DNA from: Oscheius onirici
Lineage: Eukaryota > Nematoda > Chromadorea > Rhabditida > Rhabditidae
Length of the DNA stretch: 64,000 nucleotides
Assembly: GCA_932521025.1 (NCBI GenBank)
Contig: OW051471.1
Coordinates: forward strand, 4,526,001-4,590,000
Reading direction: 5' to 3'
The notes under the pieces were generated by a model. It was not told the origin of the DNA. It made no database searches and was given only the letters and a program-made list of their open reading frames with translations. Position numbers and translations under genes: made by a program. The first letter of the stretch is position 1. Each line of letters begins with the position of its first letter. Below are positions 59,901 through 64,000 of this stretch, piece by piece.

Positions 59901-60312
59901 ATGGCCTACAATCCCTATGGAGAACAACCGCCGGTTAGACACTCGTCGACAAATGATTAATCCAATTTAGGCCTATCAGCCCGGAGGAGGAGCATATCCG
60001 GCCCAGCCTCAGGTAGTCTATGTGCCACAGCAACAGACCGTTTATACCACTCAGCCTCAGACAGTAATGTAATTTTTTTTACTATTAGAAGTCTCTATGG
60101 CTCTCTGAAGAATAGAGAACAGATATAAGGTGAACTCCTAAAGAAGATTTGTTTCAGAGTAGAAGATTGTCATTCACATCACCACCATCACCATTCAGAC
60201 GGAGGTGAGACGCAATCATGATCTTCTCAAATCCAATTCAGACGACGCAGCGGCGATGTGCTGTCTGGCGGCTCTTCTTGCGTGCTTCTGTGCAGCTCTT
60301 TGCTCTAGATAA
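59901..60312 (+). CDS. CYSTM-type cysteine-rich transmembrane protein 1, with His run
   Basis: Exons 59901-59933, 59971-60068, 60158-60204 and 60242-60312 encode 82 residues. The N-terminal two thirds is rich in Pro, Gln and Tyr (YQPGGGAYPAQPQVVYVPQQ). Next comes CHSHHHHHHSDGG, a run of His behind a Cys. The end AAAMCCLAALLACFCAALC is a CYSTM module: a tail membrane helix loaded with Cys behind a Pro-rich disordered head. CYSTM proteins in yeast and plants are linked to metal and stress tolerance. The His run suggests metal binding (inference). It is followed on the same strand by a second gene of the same type. Confidence 0.8.
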
Positions 60313-60582
60313 TGATATATGTCGAAATAAATTGCACCGGATCAGGTTTCCCAATGGTTCTTTGTGGGTACACACAGGCCGCTATGCCCATCGATCGAGG
60401 TGACTCACTTACCTCGTCTCACTGTCTCTCAGCTGATTCGTCCATAATTGTTCGCGCTTTTCCAATCGATCCACTCGTATTTATCTTTCGCTCCTTGTGT
60501 GCTTTAGATAGCGGCGGTGACCCACTACAACTACTTTTTTCTGTCTGCGTTTGGTTGCCTAGCTACTTGACTCTTTCAGTAA

Positions 60583-60996
60583 ATGGCCTCAGCTCCTCCA
60601 TATCCTGGTGGTCAGTACCCGAACAATCCTCAATACGTGAGTCGCATTTTTTCCTCTCTTATTCAGCGACTTTGTAGAACCCGTACGGTCATCAGCCTCC
60701 TCAATATCCGGGTCAACCTCAACAGAACTACGGATACCCTCCTCAACCTGGTTATGGACAGGGATATGGCCAGCCTTATCCCAATCAACCCTATCCCAAC
60801 CAGCCTTATACTCAACAACCCGGTTACAATCCCTATCCTCAACAACATGTCGTGTAAGTTGGGAGTTTAATCTTAAACTAGAATGTTTAGAATGGTTGAT
60901 CGGGAAAGAAGGAACAGTGGAGGAGGCGGCAAATGTTGTCTGGTAGCCTGTCTGGCTTGTCTGTTGGGTTGTTGTGTGGCTGACTGTTGTGATTGA
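60583..60996 (+). CDS. CYSTM-type cysteine-rich transmembrane protein 2
   Basis: Exons 60583-60636, 60678-60853 and 60891-60996 give 111 residues. The head is a Pro/Gln/Tyr/Gly repeat (for example QPYPNQPYPNQPYTQQPGY) and the tail KCCLVACLACLLGCCVADCC is a CYSTM helix with nine Cys. It starts 271 bases after the stop of CYSTM 1 and is probably a tandem duplicate that lacks the His run. An AATAAA overlaps its stop codon (60998). Many of the Cys may be palmitoylated or bind metal; that is inference. Confidence 0.82.
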
Positions 60997-61108
60997 AAAT
61001 AAAACATTCCAAATCTTTATGGCAAGATGACTAGATTCTCACGGAGAATAGAAATTTGTACAGAACTATTTACACTATGGACATCTCACGGAGACTTACA
61101 GAAAAGGG

Positions 61109-62859
61109 TCAGTGTTTGATCATGAATCGCCACAGATCCTGACGATGATTGGCAAGAGCGAAAGACGCCAGAACGGCTGTCACCGAGGGAAGAATCAGAC
61201 CGGGCATTTTGAAGTTTCTGTTTGTGAAATGATTACTCTTTTCATTTATTTTTACCTGAATATGTCGATGAGCAGCTGAACCACAAGAGCGGCTGTGAAA
61301 GCGTAAAATGTATTGTTGTATAGCTGAGTGTCGTACATGGAACTGTATTTGAGCACGAGACCCAGAAAGACTCCGGGAATGACGAATGTTGACGAGGGAA
61401 GAACTTCCTTCTTTCCTTGCAAATCACACGGAATCATCACGAAAATTGGAGCTCTTTGGTTTCTCAGACACGTGCCTTGGGAAGAGTTTGTATAAAAAGA
61501 TGAACTCACTGAGAAGGTCTATTCCAAAATACCAGAAGAGGTCAGCTGCCACTACCCCGGTGACAAAAATGATCCCTGTTTGGTAACAGATCACTTGGAA
61601 ACGCGAGACTATCACATAGACGCTGCTGAGTGAGAGAAGATTGTTTGTTATCCAGTTACTGTGTAGTTCGTGAATCACTCCACAAGCTATTGAGCCAAGA
61701 AGAGCAGCGTAGGCAAGGATATTTCCGTGGTAATAGAAGAAATGGGCTGAATGTCGTATAGAATAGTTTCTAGGAGTAAGTCTTACGTAGTTTGATGTTC
61801 ATCATTTCGAGCAGGACGACATAAAATGCCACGACACATCCCCAAATTGGAAGATGGATAGAGACCAACTCGGATAGCATGTCCATAGGCCGAAGACCTT
61901 CATCTGGACAACTCGACGGTTTGAAGGTAAAACAGTTCCAACAGTAGTTTATCGGGTCTAACTAAATACATTTCCTTTCATTACCCTCGTTTACAAACCT
62001 CGATAAGACGCTGGTACGGATCGTGATATTCCTCAACATCTTCGTCATCAAGCATATCTTTTGAATTATCATCAGTCTCCGAAATATTTCGATGTCCGAG
62101 AGAGCCTAGTCGACTACGAGGCGCAATTACTGTCAGGCAACTATTATGGGATTTCTCTTTTACTTACTTTGGTCAGAAACTCGGTCCTCCGGTATCTTCT
62201 CCACTGTAAACTTTGGCGGCGGAGTTTTAGGATTTTCCGGACTTAGTTTTTTTTAGAAAACGAAGAGAAAGGTACCAACCTGTCAGAGACTTCTATCCTC
62301 TTCTCCTCTGCAGGCTTTTGAATCGTGTCCTGCTCGTCTATTGAAGACAACAGTCCTAAAACACTGTAAAAACTAGTTGAATAAACTCACGATCAAGACG
62401 TCTAGCCTGCTCGGCCATGTTTTCATCCTGGTAAAAGTTCGAAAAGGACGTCCTTCGCGTGTTCTGTCCAGTAGCATACGAGTAAGAAACGGACGGTTTT
62501 CGAGATCCTAATCGAGAAGCACTCTGTACATTTCTCAGAAAGATTCTCTTCTTCAACACACCTTTGCCAACTTGAGCTTCTGTTGGATGATCTTGTTCTC
62601 GACTATTAGTGCCCTTTGTGTGCTCCAATTGAGAAGATAAATGAAGAGAGATAAAAAAACTGGGACTAAGGTGGCCTGATATTTCTCTATGAAAATGGTG
62701 TTTAACATGTTCATCTTCAAGCCATTAGTTCGTTATTATTCGTCTAGTTACCTCGAAGAAGTAAATAGTCGATGCTCGATTACAAGCTTGATAAAGGATG
62801 GCTGATCCAATTGTAACTATTGCCATACAGGCGAAAAGACGGCCGCCAACGCCGTTCAT
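61109..62859 (-). CDS. Signal peptide peptidase-like membrane protein lacking catalytic motifs
   Basis: Ten exons (62859-62752, 62684-62562, 62523-62391, 62355-62280, 62241-62168, 62129-61999, 61961-61787, 61746-61510, 61475-61256, 61217-61109) give 461 residues. The C-terminal half follows SPP/HM13 closely: HSNWITNNLLSLS (human KHWIANNLFGLA), then TGVVAADLFWYFG where human has FIYDVFWVFG, APIFVMIPCDLQ (human APIKLVFPQDLL) and FVIPGVFLGLVLKY (human VVIPGIFIALLLRF). The catalytic YD is AD (Asp342 kept, Tyr lost). GLGD is replaced by PSST (about 379-382), so the second Asp is gone, and PAL has become PGL. It cannot be a normal aspartyl protease. Two N-terminal helices are followed by a hydrophilic insert of about 150 residues. 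Probably an ER membrane pseudoenzyme. Confidence 0.8.
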
Positions 62860-63059
62860 CTGAAATGGATTTTCTCTAAAACAACTACACCACTACGGGT
62901 GATAAGAGTGCGGATCAACCCAGAATCGCATACAGATATAAGTCAAACAATAATTATTGATGGGAACCAGCGTGATTAAATAGAATACGTTAACAGAGAA
63001 TGATAGATTCGGATGGATAAGTCGCGAAATGCCGCTGGTTTTCCCTGGACGAGGATGTT

Positions 63060-63977
63060 TCAGTTAGAGCGACTGCGAGAACGGCTTCGAGTCTTGCTGC
63101 GAGAGGCACGAGGCGGAGGGCTCCTTTAAACTAACGTTTACAGCAAAACTAAATAGAAAAACATACCTGCTGCGATCATGGCTACGAGAACGAGAGCGGC
63201 TATCACGTCCACGGCTGCGGGAGCGAGATCTGTCACGATTGCGATCACGTGAGCGAGAACGAGATCTGAATTGAAAAGGTAATTTAGAAGTGCAAGACAT
63301 TTATAAAAACAGCTCCAAAACAAGACAAACCGACGTGACGCAGCAGGGAGAGACGCGGCTTTTCGGAGTTTTTAATAGCATTTCAAATCAATGGTGTTTC
63401 ATTGATACAATGGAGCTCTGTAGCGCAGTTTCAAGAAACAACAACAGCTAAAATGGAAGGAAGTGGAGAGAACGGAGTTGTGAGGCGAAATGAGAAGGAG
63501 CGGGGAGAAGATTCACGGACGAAAGACTGTCGCCCGCTAAACAAGACTATTGCTTGCTTTAAGAGTAGCAATAAAAACTAAAATATACCCAGCAGTAGGG
63601 AAGAGCCGGTGTTGGAGTCGACGAAAAATAATGAGATAACAAACCTGCCACGTCCGCCACCTCCGTATCCACCACCACGGCCGCCGCCTCCTTCTCTACG
63701 ACGTCCATGAGACAACTCAACGCGGGCACGAACTCCGCAAATGCGCCTAAAAATCAATCTGCTCGAGAAAATGCTAAAAGAAAGCTTACGAGCCATCGAG
63801 AGCCTTGACTGCGTCTTCAGCGTCTCTTGTATCTTCGAATTCGACAAAGGCGAAACCGGGAGGGCGACGAGCTACCCAGACTTTGCGAATCCGGCCGAAC
63901 CGGTAGAAAACATCCTCGATTTCTTGAGAAGTGGCGTCATTTGGAAGACCGCCAATATATACTTTGGCGTCACCCAT
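63060..63977 (-). CDS. rsp-6: SR splicing factor, SRSF3/7 type (RSP-6-like)
   Basis: Exon 1 (63977-63790) starts [18 protein letters not shown] and exon 2 (63746-63645) continues [17 protein letters not shown]. Together they form one RRM with RNP2 VYIGGL and RNP1 GFAFVEFE, very close to C. elegans RSP-6. A Gly-rich linker ([11 protein letters not shown]) and two exons of Arg-Ser/Arg-Asp repeats follow, ending RSRSRSN at TGA 63060. SR proteins bind exonic enhancers and recruit the spliceosome; phosphorylation of the RS tail controls them. The ATG follows a cttccag acceptor by two bases, so the true transcription start is beyond the window. Confidence 0.95.
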
Positions 63978-64000
63978 ATCTGGAAGAAGCACAATAAGAA

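Overview
The window is nuclear DNA of a nematode, read from four things. Introns are very short (mostly 34-50 bases, U-rich, ending in ttttcag). A cuticle collagen of the nematode type is present (31629-32744). There is a nematode-type yolk protein gene with strongly biased codons (38893-44022). Many first coding exons sit directly behind a splice acceptor with no visible upstream donor, as expected where a spliced leader is added in trans. Most genes have clear orthologues in Caenorhabditis, but I cannot name the species.

Layout. 1-581 (minus) is the start of a NocA/TLP-1-like transcription factor, with about 4 kb of non-coding DNA upstream rich in TGTCACCT/CTGTCA. 4707-5010 is an Olig-type bHLH. 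5078-6707 (minus) is synapsin. 7327-8105 is an orphan type I membrane protein. 8304-9296 is Phafin (PH+FYVE). 9493-16631 is a tandem block of two or three related, apparently undescribed multi-zinc-finger genes in which an intron follows almost every finger. 17009-17988 is ribosomal protein L12. 18096-18295 is a small hAT-like transposon. 18462-23684 holds COG8 and COG2 head to head. 23866-26442 is UFL1. 26815-28638 (minus) is a Shisa-like membrane protein. 28639-31249 has no gene I can recognise.

The right half holds a small conserved-looking protein (31250-31612) tail to tail with a cuticle collagen, an atlastin (33365-35094, N-terminus unresolved), a kinesin-14 (35553-37765), a candidate secreted peptide (37844-38062, minus), a VIT-6-like vitellogenin, the mechanosensitive channel Piezo (45527-57634, minus, 12 kb), a C4orf33 homologue, two tandem CYSTM cysteine-rich membrane proteins, a signal-peptide-peptidase-like protein lacking its catalytic motifs (61109-62859, minus) and an SR splicing factor like RSP-6 (63060-63977, minus).

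Most neighbours are functionally unrelated. Exceptions are the COG8/COG2 pair (two subunits of one Golgi tethering complex on one 240-base divergent promoter), the zinc-finger cluster and the CYSTM pair (both tandem duplications). COG2-UFL1 and RSP6-SPP-like are same-strand pairs about 180-200 bases apart whose second gene begins right at an acceptor, which would fit operons. Exon coordinates were worked out by hand from splice signals and reading frame. Piezo, UFL1 and COG2 were checked by protein similarity rather than at every junction.
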